Source of the DNA: Methylocystis sp. IM3
GTDB lineage: Bacteria; Pseudomonadota; Alphaproteobacteria; Rhizobiales; Beijerinckiaceae
Direction of reading: 5' to 3'
Length of the DNA stretch: 64,000 bases
Assembly: GCF_038070105.1 (NCBI RefSeq)
Contig: NZ_JBBPBZ010000004.1
Location: 186,001-250,000 of the forward strand
How positions within the stretch are numbered: the stretch's first letter is position 1; each line of letters starts with the position of its first letter. The position numbers were made by a program, and so were the translations under genes. Positions 28,197 to 38,445 of this stretch are shown one piece after another. The notes under the pieces were generated by a model, which saw only the letters and a program-made list of their open reading frames with translations, was not told where the DNA came from and made no database searches.

Positions 28197-28819
28197 CACC
28201 CCATAGGAGTTAAATTGGGATCGCCCCTGAGGCGGGGGGGGGGCTGCAGATTTTCTGCGTGACGCGTGCTCAGAGGTCTTGCGGCTGGGCACGCTCGTGA
28301 TTTCGTTCCGACTTTCGCTGATTTTCGCAGAATTCCGGCGCTAATATTGTAGAAGCCGTTGCGGCCTTTCCGACTCTCGTTACTGCTGTCCTTTTCCGCC
28401 TTTGACGAGGGTTTTCCAAGGTCAATACTTTGCTGGCTGCCTTCGCATAAGACGGAGGAAGGTTCCCGCGGCTTAACCCTGACGCGGCAGCTACAGCGCT
28501 CTTTGGGCCGCCTACGGTCCCGCGCCAAGCACGATGCGCAGGATCAGGCATGTCCATAAAACGAGACCAACAACGGCGATCCAGTGCTCGATCATCGCCC
28601 GCTCCTAATTTCAAGGCCCGCCACCACCTTGGGGCTCGCCACGTTGGCCGGCGACCCGCGAGAGGACCGCGCCGCGCCTCAAGCCTGGATCGCGCAGCCA
28701 GCTCTTTGATGCCCTTACCGTCGCGCACACGCACGATACTTTCATAGTTTAACAGCCCATTGACGAAGTCGCGTCTGACTGATTCCGTTTCCAAGTGAGA
28801 TTCGGCTGAGGTTGGTCCG
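28197..28819. other. Stretch without a recognised gene; one very small membrane ORF
   Basis: At 28512-28595 on the minus strand a ribosome site (AGGAG) precedes a 27-codon frame, MIEHWIAVVGLVLWTCLILR and on, predicted as a single helix. No family recognised elsewhere. Confidence 0.35.
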
Positions 28820-30173
28820 ATGGCGATGCGGCGTGAGACGGGGACGCAGGGGGATCTGGTTGTCGGCTGGGCCGAGCTACCGCGCTCTTCGGGGCACGCA
28901 TTTTACGACGAGCTTCAGAAGGTTTTACTGGACGCGGCCTTCGACGTTTTCGTCGAGAACGCCCGCAAGCCCTACTACGCGGCGAAGATGGGCGCGCCCT
29001 CGCTGCCACCAGGGCGCTATTTGCGCATGCACATGGTCGGCTACTTCGAAGGGCTCGCCAGCGAACGCGGCATCGTATGGCGCTGCGCGGATCCTTTTTC
29101 GTTGCGGGATTTTTTGCGGCTGTCGACGCGCGAGAAAGTTCCGGATCATTCATGGCTGTCGAAGACGCGCTCGCGTCTGCCACACGAGGTTCACGAGAAG
29201 GTATTCGCTTTCGTCTTGCAGCTCGTCGCCGAGCGCGGCCTCGTGAAGGGCGAGCGCATCGGCGTCGACGGCTCGACCATGGAGGCGAACGCGGCGCTGC
29301 GCAGCATCGTGCGGCGCGACAATGGCGAGACCTATCGCGCAATGCTCGAGCGCATGGCTAAGGAAAGCGGAATCGCGACGCCGAACCGAGGATTTGGCGT
29401 GTTTCGACCGTAAGCGCAAAGGCAAGAAGCTCTCGAACGACGACTGGACGAGCGCCACGGACGCCGAGGCGAAGATCGCGCGGATGAAGGACGGGACGAC
29501 GCATCTCGCCTACAAGCCGGAACATGCGGTCGACCTTGACACAGGCGTGATCGTCGCCGCGCCGATCCACGAGGCGGACAAGGGCGATACGACGACGCTC
29601 GGCGACACGCTGGAGACGGCGAAGGCCAATCTCTCGGCCGTCGGCTTCGCGCCGACGCCGGACCATCCTTGCGAAATCATCGCGGACAAAGGCTATCATT
29701 CGCGCGAGGTTTTGAAAGGCCTCGACGACGGCGAGTGGAAGAGCCGGGTCAGCGAGCCTTTGCCGGCAAAGGGCTATTTGCGCTGGCAGGGAGACGAAGA
29801 AGCGCGCGACGCCGTTTACGCCAACCGCGCACGGCTGAAGTCGGGCGTTGGACGCGCCGCCATGCGGAAGCGCGGCGAGCTGGTCGAACGCAGCTTCGCT
29901 CATGTACTGGATCGCGGCGGCATGCGCCGGGCCTGGCTTCGCGGTCGCGAGAACATCGCCAAGCGTTATCTGATCCACGTCGCAGGCTTTAATCTTGGTG
30001 TCCTGATGCGCGCCGTCGTCGGCTGCGGGACGCCAAGAAAACGCTCCGATGCGGCCAGAAACGCCTTTTTGCTCGTCATTCGAACGAATAGCGCCACGGG
30101 CATCGTCATCATCGCCGACATCGGCGGCGCGCTGGCCATGCTCGCCATCATCGCCGCTCCGGAACCCAATTAA
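28820..30173 (+). pseudogene. IS1182/IS5-like DDE transposase, frameshifted
   Basis: The first frame (28820-29413) holds the N-terminal half (GRYLRMHMVGYFEGL, SWLSKTRSRLP, GVDGSTMEAN). The second (to 30173) holds THLAYKPEHAVDLDTGVIV, IIADKGYHSREVL and RELV-type helix sequence GELVERSFAHVLD. The frames must be joined near 29385, where one base seems to be missing and no slippery site is seen. Terminal repeats were not found. Confidence 0.75.
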
Positions 30174-30357
30174 TCAAGCTGCGACTTCGTCACCGCGTTG
30201 TTAAAGCAGCCAGTTCGGAACTGTACTTAGTATCCCCGGAAAATGATCCATAGGCTCTGGGCTTTGTCGAGTGGACGCTATCCGGTTTCAGCGCGCGACG
30301 GCGCGACGGTGGTTCACCTTCTGGTGCGCCGCCGACAGGCGAGACGAGTGCCCTGAA

Positions 30358-31728
30358 TCAAAGGACGCCGCGCCGCCTCAGGCCTTCAATGATATCACTG
30401 GCAATCTGGTCGTAAGCATAGCCGAAATGGTGCGCCCCCGGAGTCTTGAAAATTGCCGTCCTTGGGTCTGTCAGGGTCAGGCACCCCGGTTCCTGCTCTT
30501 CGGCGCCGTAAAAGCACTGGACGAGGCTGCCAGGGATGCGGGCAAACTCTGGCGCGAGCGGTGTGGCCTCGTCGCTCGGCGGGGCGCCAAACCAACCGGC
30601 GACGCGAATTTCCCAGTCCGCTTTCGACTCGAGCCCCATCAGCGACAGCTGCGCAATCCGATTGCGATCGGCTTCAGGGAGCTTATTGTAGACGATGGGC
30701 AGTACGTCGGCGCCGAACGAATAGCCAATCAGCGCGACCTTCTCGGCGCCCCATTTCGCTCGGTAATGGTCGAGGACCGCTTTCATGTCGGCGGTAGTCT
30801 GATTAGCAGTCTTGCGTCGCCAGAAATAGCGCAGGCTGTCCCAGCCGACGACGGGGACGCCACGGGCTTGCAGCTTTTCGCCAACCGTCTTGTCAAGATC
30901 GCGCCAACCTCCGTCACCCGACAGAAACACAGCCATGACCTTAGACGGCATGGACACAGGCAATTCGACGAGCGGCAATGCGCCGACGTCCGAGCGCGCC
31001 ATGTCGGCGGCATAGGCCTCGACTAGCGAAGCCAGCCCGACGCGCACGGCGCCACCGGGTGGAGGCAGCGAGTTGATCGGCGTTCCCCCGCGCAACAGCG
31101 ACTCCACATGCTCCCTCCCCTGCCTATCTGCGTCGGCGTCGAAAACGACGCGCCATTCGCCATGCAGGGTCGGGACGGGGCCGAGGCGCCGCCCGGCGCC
31201 GTCGGCGGGCGCCAAGCCGCCGAGCCGGCATAGATCTCGGGTTATGCCCGTCGTCCCGGTCGGATTTAATGAAATAGCCGCTGAAACGGTGGCGACAGGG
31301 GCTTGCGCGAGCGCAGCAAAGGCGATCGCTCCGCCTTCTCCCCGCCCCGCGATGATGGGCAGGTTATAGAAGGCGGAGGGATGGCGGCCTTGCAGGCGGC
31401 GGCTCAGATCCTCGACATCCTGAAACACGTCGACGCATTCGGCGGGTCGCACGGCGTTGCGATGCGCGGCGAGGTTCTTCAGATAGAATGTCGTATCGAC
31501 ACCGACCGCCAGCGCGCCTTCACGCGCCAAGGCGTCGAGCGTGCGATCGTCATCGGCGCTCCAGCCCTCGGCGCCCGAGAAGACTGTGACGTAGCGCAGA
31601 GACGCACCCGCCGGCGCAACGACGCGCACATCGCCAAAACTCGCGCCATCGATCGACTCGCGACGCGCCGACGTCGCAGCGAGCGCGATCAAAATCGTCA
31701 GCGCCGCGATGCCAAGGCGCGCGCTCAT
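30358..31728 (-). CDS. acvB: AcvB/VirJ family lysyl-phosphatidylglycerol hydrolase
   Basis: The product has 456 residues. A signal-type N-terminus (ARLGIAALTILIALAATSA) is followed by two alpha/beta-hydrolase-like halves. The C-terminal VirJ domain has MAVFLSGDGGWRDLDK and the nucleophile elbow LIGYSFGADVLP, with a late GAHHFGYAY giving the candidate His. In Agrobacterium AcvB cleaves lysyl-phosphatidylglycerol in the periplasm, countering LpiA. The start overlaps the stop of the synthase gene (ATGA at 31725-31728), the same order as in rhizobial acid-tolerance operons. Confidence 0.9.
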   Translation of the reverse strand: MSARLGIAALTILIALAATSARRESIDGASFGDVRVVAPAGASLRYVTVFSGAEGWSADDDRTLDALAREGALAVGVDTTFYLKNLAAHRNAVRPAECVDVFQDVEDLSRRLQGRHPSAFYNLPIIAGRGEGGAIAFAALAQAPVATVSAAISLNPTGTTGITRDLCRLGGLAPADGAGRRLGPVPTLHGEWRVVFDADADRQGREHVESLLRGGTPINSLPPPGGAVRVGLASLVEAYAADMARSDVGALPLVELPVSMPSKVMAVFLSGDGGWRDLDKTVGEKLQARGVPVVGWDSLRYFWRRKTANQTTADMKAVLDHYRAKWGAEKVALIGYSFGADVLPIVYNKLPEADRNRIAQLSLMGLESKADWEIRVAGWFGAPPSDEATPLAPEFARIPGSLVQCFYGAEEQEPGCLTLTDPRTAIFKTPGAHHFGYAYDQIASDIIEGLRRRGVL

Positions 31729-34277
31729 GACGCGGTATTGGCCTGCGGCGCTTTGGCGATCATCGCCGCCGCGTCGGCCAAGGCGACAAAGGGGCCAACC
31801 GTGCCGGAGGCGGCGAGGTAGCGCGGGGCCCAGGTTGGATTGAACTTGTTTTTGAAAGTCCGCAACCCCTGAAAATTGTAGAAGCGGTCGCCATGCTTCC
31901 AGATTTGCGCGCCGATCCAGTGCCAACGTGACGACAGCGGCTCGGGCCGGACGCCAGCGAGCGGGGCTACGCCGAGGCTCAGCGTCTCAAAGCCCCGCTC
32001 TTTGACGGCGAGGATCGTCTTCACGAACAGGAACTCCATAGCATAGGGCGACACCTTTGCGCGGTGGCGCATCAGTGCGACCGTCGCCTCTTTGCGGGCG
32101 GACGTCTCCATAATACTGACAAAAGCAATTGGCTCGCCCTGGGAGCGCACCAGACCGATGCGCTGCGCGTCTAAAAATATCGGATCGAATGCGGCGACCG
32201 AGAAGCCCTTTTCCTCGCCGGTGCGCTCATCGAGCCATTCGTCGGAAATGGCTTGTAAAATTGGCAGCGCGGCTCTGACGCTCTCAGGCGCGATCTCCTC
32301 AAATGTCAGACCATCGCGCGCGCCCCGCTTGAGCGCATAGCGAAGATGCGCGGCCGGCCCGCCCTCAAGCCCGAAGGCCGGCAGCGATATGCGCGCCTCC
32401 TCGCCGAGCTTCATCACGGAAAGGCCCGCATCGAGGTAAAGCGGCAGGCTTTCCGCGGGGATTTGATAGAATGCTGCACGCCCGCCATGCTTATGGGCGA
32501 GTTTGACAAAGCGGCGAACCAGCTCCCCCCTTTCCGCACACGGGCCGACGGGATCGAAAAGCGCGATCCAGCTGCGGCCCCGCTTCCCGTACATCAGGAA
32601 ACTTCGGCCTGAAGCCGAAAACAGCAGGCTCTTATCTCCCATCAGAGCCAGCATCCCTTCGCCTCGGTCCTGACGACGGACGATCTCGACGGCCGCCGCC
32701 AACTCCTTTGGAGCTGGCGGCGGGGCGAACCCTTTGGGCGCTCTGAGCAATTGGCTGACGCCGAATCCCGTCGCAATGACGGACGCCCCGACGAGGGCGC
32801 GCAGCGCGCGCGGCGCCTGAGCGTCGAAAGCAAACTCCCACCACAGATCTCGAGCTTTGAGATCCACGCCTTCGAAGGCGAGCCAGAGCACGCCGAACGC
32901 GGCCAGCAGGATGACGCCGACGGCGATGAACCAGCCCGTGGTGAACGGTTGATCGAGCATCGATGTCGGCCGGCGGAAGTCCGGCCGCGTCGTCAAAAGC
33001 AGCAGGATCAGCACGCTAAGGAAACCAACCTCGACGTAGGCCAGGCCCTTAAGCAGCGAGAAGCCCACGCTGACCATGGACAACGCCACTGCGAGCCGCC
33101 ATGCGCCGTCGCGCCGATCGATGAGCCCGCGCGCCAAAAACAGCATCACGACGCCAACAAGGCTGCCGAGGAACGACGAGGCCTCCACCAGCCACAGAGG
33201 CACATGCAGCGACAGGATTTCGAGGCGGTGGTTGAACATCGGGGTGGCGCCGGAGAGCAGTAGCATCACCCCGGCCCCGAAGGTAAGCGCGCCGATAAAG
33301 GTCGGCGAAAGCCGCTTAATGGCGCGCGCCACGCGATCGTCTTCCGGAGTCCCGCGCGGACGCGCCGCGACCGCCAACTCGAACGAGGCGAACAGGCCGG
33401 CGGAAAGAACAAGCGGCAATGCGAAATAGACACCGCGATAGGCGATCAGCGCGGCGACAACGACGTCGGATTGCGCTGCGCCACGGTACGCCCAGAGAAC
33501 CACCAGTTCAAAAACACCGACGCCGCCCGGCAGATGGCTTATCGCCCCGAACGCGGTTGCAGCGGAGAAGATCGCGGCAAAAGCGAAAAAGTTTAGAGAT
33601 GCCGGAGGCAAGAGCACCCATAGCGCCATGGCCGCGCCGAATAGCCGGATCGTGGTCAAGCCGAGCTGAAGGACTGCGCTGGCGCGCGAGGGCGGGGCGA
33701 AGGAAAACCCAGCCACGCGGATTTCCGATCGAAGGCCGAAGATTAATAGGCAGACGACGATCGCCAGAGCCGCCCAAGCGGCAATGCGCAGGGCTATCGC
33801 CGAGACGCCGAACATCACGCTCAGCTGTTCGGCCTCGAACAGGGTCGCTATTGCTCCGACGCTCGAAAGACCGAGGACAAATCCGCCCAGCACGAACGCC
33901 AGCAATCGCGCGATGTCCTCGCGCTTGACGCCGAGCGCGCCGTAAATTCGGTATCGTACCGCGGCCGAAGTAAGTGCGCCGAGGCCGGCCGCATTACCCA
34001 GGGCCGAGCCGCAAAAACCCGCCAGCAGCAGCGCCAAGGGAGACGCCTTCGCGCCGATGAATCTGAGCGCGGTCGCATCGCGACCGATCAGTGCGGCGAA
34101 GCTCAGAAGGGTTGAGGAAATGGAGAGAGCCACGGCGCTGGCTGGAAGCCTGCGCAACGCCCTTACCGTGGCATGGTAATCGAGGCGCGTCGCAACGTCG
34201 CCGAAGGGGACGATCAGCAAAGCTCCGGCGATCAAGATCGAAAGCGCCAGGAGGATGCTCCTCTGCGCTATTTTCAT
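31725..34277 (-). CDS. mprF: Phosphatidylglycerol lysyltransferase LpiA/MprF
   Basis: This encodes 850 residues, full length. The N-terminal 520 residues form about 14 membrane helices (flippase part, with AISHLPGGVGVFELVVL). The C-terminal GNAT-like synthase part (DUF2156) has SFLMYGKRGRSWIALFDPVG, ISDEWLDERTGEEKGFSVA and FYNFQGLRTFKNKFNPTW. It transfers lysine from Lys-tRNA to phosphatidylglycerol, making the membrane less negative and raising resistance to acid and cationic peptides. It is coupled with the hydrolase gene downstream and overlaps a small frame upstream. Confidence 0.93.
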   Translation of the reverse strand: MKIAQRSILLALSILIAGALLIVPFGDVATRLDYHATVRALRRLPASAVALSISSTLLSFAALIGRDATALRFIGAKASPLALLLAGFCGSALGNAAGLGALTSAAVRYRIYGALGVKREDIARLLAFVLGGFVLGLSSVGAIATLFEAEQLSVMFGVSAIALRIAAWAALAIVVCLLIFGLRSEIRVAGFSFAPPSRASAVLQLGLTTIRLFGAAMALWVLLPPASLNFFAFAAIFSAATAFGAISHLPGGVGVFELVVLWAYRGAAQSDVVVAALIAYRGVYFALPLVLSAGLFASFELAVAARPRGTPEDDRVARAIKRLSPTFIGALTFGAGVMLLLSGATPMFNHRLEILSLHVPLWLVEASSFLGSLVGVVMLFLARGLIDRRDGAWRLAVALSMVSVGFSLLKGLAYVEVGFLSVLILLLLTTRPDFRRPTSMLDQPFTTGWFIAVGVILLAAFGVLWLAFEGVDLKARDLWWEFAFDAQAPRALRALVGASVIATGFGVSQLLRAPKGFAPPPAPKELAAAVEIVRRQDRGEGMLALMGDKSLLFSASGRSFLMYGKRGRSWIALFDPVGPCAERGELVRRFVKLAHKHGGRAAFYQIPAESLPLYLDAGLSVMKLGEEARISLPAFGLEGGPAAHLRYALKRGARDGLTFEEIAPESVRAALPILQAISDEWLDERTGEEKGFSVAAFDPIFLDAQRIGLVRSQGEPIAFVSIMETSARKEATVALMRHRAKVSPYAMEFLFVKTILAVKERGFETLSLGVAPLAGVRPEPLSSRWHWIGAQIWKHGDRFYNFQGLRTFKNKFNPTWAPRYLAASGTVGPFVALADAAAMIAKAPQANTAS

Positions 34278-34531
34278 TCTGGCTGCCTCGCTGCTGCTCG
34301 GAAGGCGCTATCCGCCGTCCCGCCTTCGCTGAGCATGACCAGGTCGAAGACCGAGCGGATGACGGCAATCCCCCCGATCGCACCCTGCCCTTCCTTCCCT
34401 GCGATACGACGCCGCAAAGGCTCCTCTGTGCGCTCGTCGACCAGCACCGCGATCAAACGCTTCGGACGGTTTCTGCGATCCTTGGCACGCTCGAACCTTC
34501 GCGTCGTAGCCCCCGATTGTCTGAATGGCAA
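34274..34531 (-). CDS. Small protein coupled to lpiA, function unknown
   Basis: An 85-codon frame ends four bases inside the synthase start (ATGA at 34274-34277), which suggests translational coupling. It contains KRLIAVLVDERTEEPLRRRI and GIAVIRSVFDLVML, a plausible alpha/beta fold. The start is uncertain (TTG at 34531, weak ribosome site), and the gene may be longer or 5'-truncated. No family recognised. Confidence 0.4.
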   Translation of the reverse strand: MPFRQSGATTRRFERAKDRRNRPKRLIAVLVDERTEEPLRRRIAGKEGQGAIGGIAVIRSVFDLVMLSEGGTADSAFRAAARQPE

Positions 34532-34665
34532 TAGACGCAGAAACTTGACTGCAAGTTGATTTCCGAACTGCGCTTTCCGAACGTCCGGTACAGGGCCCTA
34601 CGCCCTGGCGCCATGTCGCCGTTTTGTCTTTATCAAAGGCCTCCACGGGCTTGAAGTAATGAAAG

Positions 34666-34962
34666 CTAATTACGTAAATTGATGCGCCCGAGCTCAATCG
34701 ACGACTGTAAAGCCTCACTTACGGGCCGCCATGGCGACGAAGGCGACAACAAGAACTCCCAGGTAGAAGCAAAACATTGAAACGTCTGGCTTACGTCGAG
34801 GTCTCGAGCGGCCCCATTTGCAAATTCCTTGTCATCCACCATGAGCGAAACCTCTGCGTCGTCCCTAGCATTTTCGAGCTGCGGCATCCAGTTCTCCGGA
34901 ACGACGACGGAAAACAGCTTATCCGCCGGCAAATGATCGCCGGCATTCATGACAGTCGGCAT
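34666..34962 (-). CDS. Hypothetical protein, possibly truncated
   Basis: This encodes 98 residues beginning MPTVMNAGDHLPADKLFSVV, with an acidic middle (ENARDDAEVSLMVDDKEF). Base use looks coding and GAGG lies upstream of the start. No motif is recognised and the last third looks less like a natural protein end. Confidence 0.35.
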   Translation of the reverse strand: MPTVMNAGDHLPADKLFSVVVPENWMPQLENARDDAEVSLMVDDKEFANGAARDLDVSQTFQCFASTWEFLLSPSSPWRPVSEALQSSIELGRINLRN

Positions 34963-35144
34963 CGGCAGCCTCAAGCTGCACCTCACCGCTGGCAACTGAA
35001 TCCGCTAAGGGGGAGTTGCCTCACATCGTCGCGCGAGATATGTCATTGTCTGAACGATAGGTGGCCCTTTAGTAGGAAGTCGCCGGCAGCTACGAAAAGT
35101 ACGATCGGCGTCTCGCCCGCGCAAGTGTTTCCGGTTCATTCTTG

Positions 35145-35690
35145 ATGCGCCGCCTTAACGCGAACAAATCCTATACCGCCGAAAACCGAGCCGAAATGAA
35201 ACTGAGCCAGAGACTGCGAAGCCACCGATGGAAGACGGGTTCATCCGCATCTCACGCCGATGAGTGGCGTTTCAGCGCGGACCCCATAAGAGCCGCGGAA
35301 CTTTTGGACGAATGCGAAGCATCGCTTCGCGAAATTTTATCTTACCCGGATTTGGTTCGCCCGAGTGCCACGCAGGAGAGCCCTTTCGTTCGCGCCCGGA
35401 TGATGCTTTCCAAGCTGAACGACCGGGGGGTAACGCCGGAAATCGGCCTTTTTTACGTTCGGGAAAACAACACACTTCGTAAACTGCCGAAAGATATAGA
35501 CGCCGCTATTGAGATCATTCGCGAGGAGTTCGTCGCTGGCCACACCCAAGGGATGCTTTGTCGCAAAGATAGGGACCTGAATTACGTTGGCGAAGGCCTT
35601 TTCGCGCACGGCGTCGAAAATTGGGCCGATTTCGAATCAAGGGCTCGGCTATGGCTCTCCCATTCCCTGGATGTCGTTCCAGGGAGCTAA
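35145..35690 (+). CDS. Conserved-looking hypothetical protein, 181 residues
   Basis: A soluble, mixed-charge protein with EWRFSADPIRAAELLDECEA and REEFVAGHTQGMLCRKDRD. There are no membrane segments or named motif. The start could also be the ATG at 35196, which begins MKLSQRLRSHRWK. Base composition looks coding over its whole length and no frame on the other strand competes well. Confidence 0.5.
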   Translation: MRRLNANKSYTAENRAEMKLSQRLRSHRWKTGSSASHADEWRFSADPIRAAELLDECEASLREILSYPDLVRPSATQESPFVRARMMLSKLNDRGVTPEIGLFYVRENNTLRKLPKDIDAAIEIIREEFVAGHTQGMLCRKDRDLNYVGEGLFAHGVENWADFESRARLWLSHSLDVVPGS

Positions 35691-35869
35691 CCTCCTGGTG
35701 GCGGGCGACCACAGTCCGGCGCTTCTATACGCAGCCGTCATGGTCTACTTAGCGACGTGACGCGGCGAGAGACGGCTCATTGACTTACTCAGCAGCCGGG
35801 AATTAAGGCGACGTTTTCAACGACCCTGCGCATCGCTGCGTAATTCCGATGAATTTCCCAAGCGAGATG

Positions 35870-36300
35870 GACGAGAGTCGATCAACCGTTAGGAACCATC
35901 CGGTTCATGCCTGTCGAAACGCGTGCGCGAAGGCGAGGCGCCATCTGGTCATCGCATCCTACGGGTTCAGCCGAACGACAATCTACAAATGGCTGGCGGC
36001 GGTCTGCAAACCAGTGGTTGGGGTTCCCTGTGCTTGCTTGACAGCCGGCGACCGGACGGCCATGTAGCCTAACCGAGCGTTACAAACAGCAGGCACGCTG
36101 GATCAATGGCAATGACCCAGTAAGTATTGCCTAGATTTCGGCCTACCGACCCGAAGGTGGCGCCTAACCTGGTCGAGCACAAATTCTGCATTTCGGCTTG
36201 GTTTGGCGGCAGTTGGGGAACTGCTCGCCAAGCTCAATCTGACGCCCCAAAAGGTGCTGCGGCGGGCGTATAGTCGCCACGATGGCCAGAATTACCAGGC
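35870..36300 (+). pseudogene. IS630 transposase N-terminal remnant
   Basis: Pieces in three frames give VIASYGFSRTTIYKWLAAV, QPATGRPCSLTERYKQQARW, INGNDPSKYCLDFGL, and later GELLAKLNLTPQKVLRRAYS. These are the helix-turn-helix and linker parts of a group of IS630 transposases. Frameshifts and stops are frequent and the DDE half is gone. Confidence 0.6.
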
Positions 36301-36565
36301 AGCCCCAACTGAGTCTGACTCACACCGAAAACAGAGGGAGGGCCCGTTAATGGTTGGATAGTCGGATAGGTGTGTTGATCGACGTTGGTAACGAGCGATT
36401 ACTCCTCGCTCTTCCGGCGTTCATACTTGCCGGACCGGTTGATGGGCCGCGAGCGGCAGAAGGCCTGGGCGACCTTCTGCCAATTACACGTTGGCGGCTT
36501 GCTATCCACATTTCTGGGCGGGCTTTTTTCAGCGACCACCCTCAACGGGCGGGGCGTTTTTATCT

Positions 36566-36787
36566 TTAGCACTTCCAGACCCACTCGCCCGTGTAATCAT
36601 TGAGGTACCAGCAAACACCAGGGTCGAGCGGGTGTCTCGGGCTGCTCCAGTTCCTGTGCTGATAGCGCCATGGCGCGCCGTATGCCTGGATGTCGCCGTC
36701 GTAAGGAGTATGCCCAGCGCTTTGGGCCCGAGCGGCTGGTCCCGATGCCAGAAGCGTCGCTATAATCGCGATCATAAATCTACGCAT
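36566..36787 (-). CDS. Small secreted protein, function unknown
   Basis: This encodes 73 residues. The N-terminus MRRFMIAIIATLLASGPAARA is a signal peptide. The mature part is Trp/Tyr-rich (APWRYQHRNW, VCWYLNDYTGEWVWKC) with two cysteines. GGGAGG precedes the ATG at 36787. It is probably periplasmic. No named family. Confidence 0.6.
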   Translation of the reverse strand: MRRFMIAIIATLLASGPAARAQSAGHTPYDGDIQAYGAPWRYQHRNWSSPRHPLDPGVCWYLNDYTGEWVWKC

Positions 36788-37215
36788 ATATTCCTCCCTT
36801 ATCGCTCAGCCTCCCTTTTGGTGACTAAAGATAGATCGACCTGCTGTTTACTCAAGCAGCGAGGCCCTCTAGACGAGCACATCCTGCCTATTTCCCCAGC
36901 CTAATCGAGGTTGCGGCCCCCGGATGTATCAGCGGGACTATGCCGGCGGTCCAGTTGACGTGAAGCCGAACTGATTTAGGTTCAATGTGCTACCGCATTA
37001 AAGCCAACCTAAGGTAGCGCCAATCAGCTGTCGTTTTGGTAAACGCGAATTTTGCCCGGGTAATTGCACTCTTTTGAGAGACGCGTTGGAGATTGCCTCG
37101 ACCATCAAGAAGCCCGCCTGAGAGGCGGGCTTCGTAGGTTTCATAATGGACAAGGCACGCTTCACCTCTCGGCGTCAATCCTTCCTTTAGGTGCGCCGAC
37201 CCATCGCCGATGAAG
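36788..37215. other. Stretch without a recognised gene, with a GC-rich hairpin
   Basis: The hairpin at 37109-37133 (11-bp stem, 3-base loop, no U run) is terminator-like. Otherwise nothing is recognised. Confidence 0.4.
37109..37133. terminator. Perfect 11-bp GC-rich hairpin
   Basis: GAAGCCCGCCT and AGGCGGGCTTC around GAG. It lies 80 bases beyond the stop of the small membrane protein on the minus strand and may end that transcript, though it lacks a U run. Confidence 0.45.
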
Positions 37216-37338
37216 TTAGCCTAAGGCTGCGTGGGAAATGATAGGGGCAAGGGAAATCACGGTGAATATGAGTGCGATTCCGACTGCAAACCACACCAGA
37301 CCCTTCATGCGACCGTTAGCGCTGCTGTTGCTTTTCAT
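37216..37338 (-). CDS. 40-residue single-helix membrane protein
   Basis: MKSNSSANGRMKGLVWFAVG starts a protein with one helix (about 13-36) and a short tail. A purine-rich AAGGAATGGATAGGAT lies before the ATG. Function unknown. Confidence 0.45.
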   Translation of the reverse strand: MKSNSSANGRMKGLVWFAVGIALIFTVISLAPIISHAALG

Positions 37339-38229
37339 ATCCTATCCATTCCTTTTTGTGCGTCATCAAAAGCGACGTCGCATCGTGGAACGATAGCTGT
37401 GTATCGTGCGCCGATGCATATGGCGCTTTGTCGCATGCTATAAAACCGACGTCCCGGCGATGAGCTGATCGTTGGGTCAAGGGGTGTTCTGGTTTGGCTA
37501 CCGCAACCACGAGGACGGGCCGCGAGCGGCAGGAAGGCGTAATTGCGGCGACCAAGCCGCGTCGTCCAATTGGGCCCCCGAGAATCTCGTCGATTTCGGG
37601 GCCGTCAGGAAATGCACCCGTCGCTTGAACGCCGTTTTCTAGGTATGGCGAGCACACGCTGGATAGCGAATTATTAGCCCGGATCTGGTTCATATTGAAG
37701 GTTGAGGATTCTGGACAATACATCGTTTAGCGACATTAGCTCGATCCTTGGAGGGCCTCAGAATGTCGAGCCATGCAAAAGCTTATTTTCTGCAGCCTCG
37801 CGTTCGCCGCGTCGTACAGAGGATTCCTTGCGGTCCAAGAGCCTCACCTTTGCGATTGAAGCGATGACATATCCTTGGACGTTTAGGTGAGGTGGATGCT
37901 TGCTAGGCGTGGAGGTGGGGTTGTCATATCTGGACGGCTCCCCAGGCTTGTTTCACAGCGCTACGATGGTGGTGCGGTTATGTCTCCGGCCTGTAGGGGT
38001 GCAGGTCGTAAGCCTGCGAACGGAATTGCAACAACTTCGCTCGCGACTTCTGCTAGAGGTGCTACGGAGAATTTCGAATTGCGCTGCTAGGTCGCTTCCG
38101 GAAGGAGGTGATTCCTTCAGGCGTATTAAAACCGCGGGCGGGCGCCGCGAGTGCGCCTGCTCGCCGCGCCCTTACGCACCATGGACCCATAACCGGGCCA
38201 GCAAGATGCTGGACGCTATACCACCGCAA
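37339..38229. other. Long stretch without a recognised gene
   Basis: Open frames on both strands are short and unrecognised. The right edge meets an IS701-type remnant. Confidence 0.4.
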
Positions 38230-38340
38230 AACCGGCGTTGATTTGATCGAGCGCGATCTCCGGCTTGGTTTTGAAGACGACGTAGTCTGGGATATGGATC
38301 TTCTTGCGTCGTGTCGCGTCCTTCGCCCAATCGTCGAGTA
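38230..38340 (-). pseudogene. IS701 family transposase fragment
   Basis: The minus strand codes DDWAKDATRRKK, then VVFKTKPEIALDQI. This corresponds to EDWAKDSARRRK and IVFKTKPQIALDQI of the window's IS701 transposases but is more diverged, so it comes from a different copy. Confidence 0.65.
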
Positions 38341-38445
38341 ATGGTTAGCTGTTCTTAAGCCCGATCTTTAAACGCACTGTTTCGATTGAAATTAGAAGCG
38401 TCGCGGACTACCTGCCAGTTCTGAGGCTCCCCGTAGGAGGACCAG

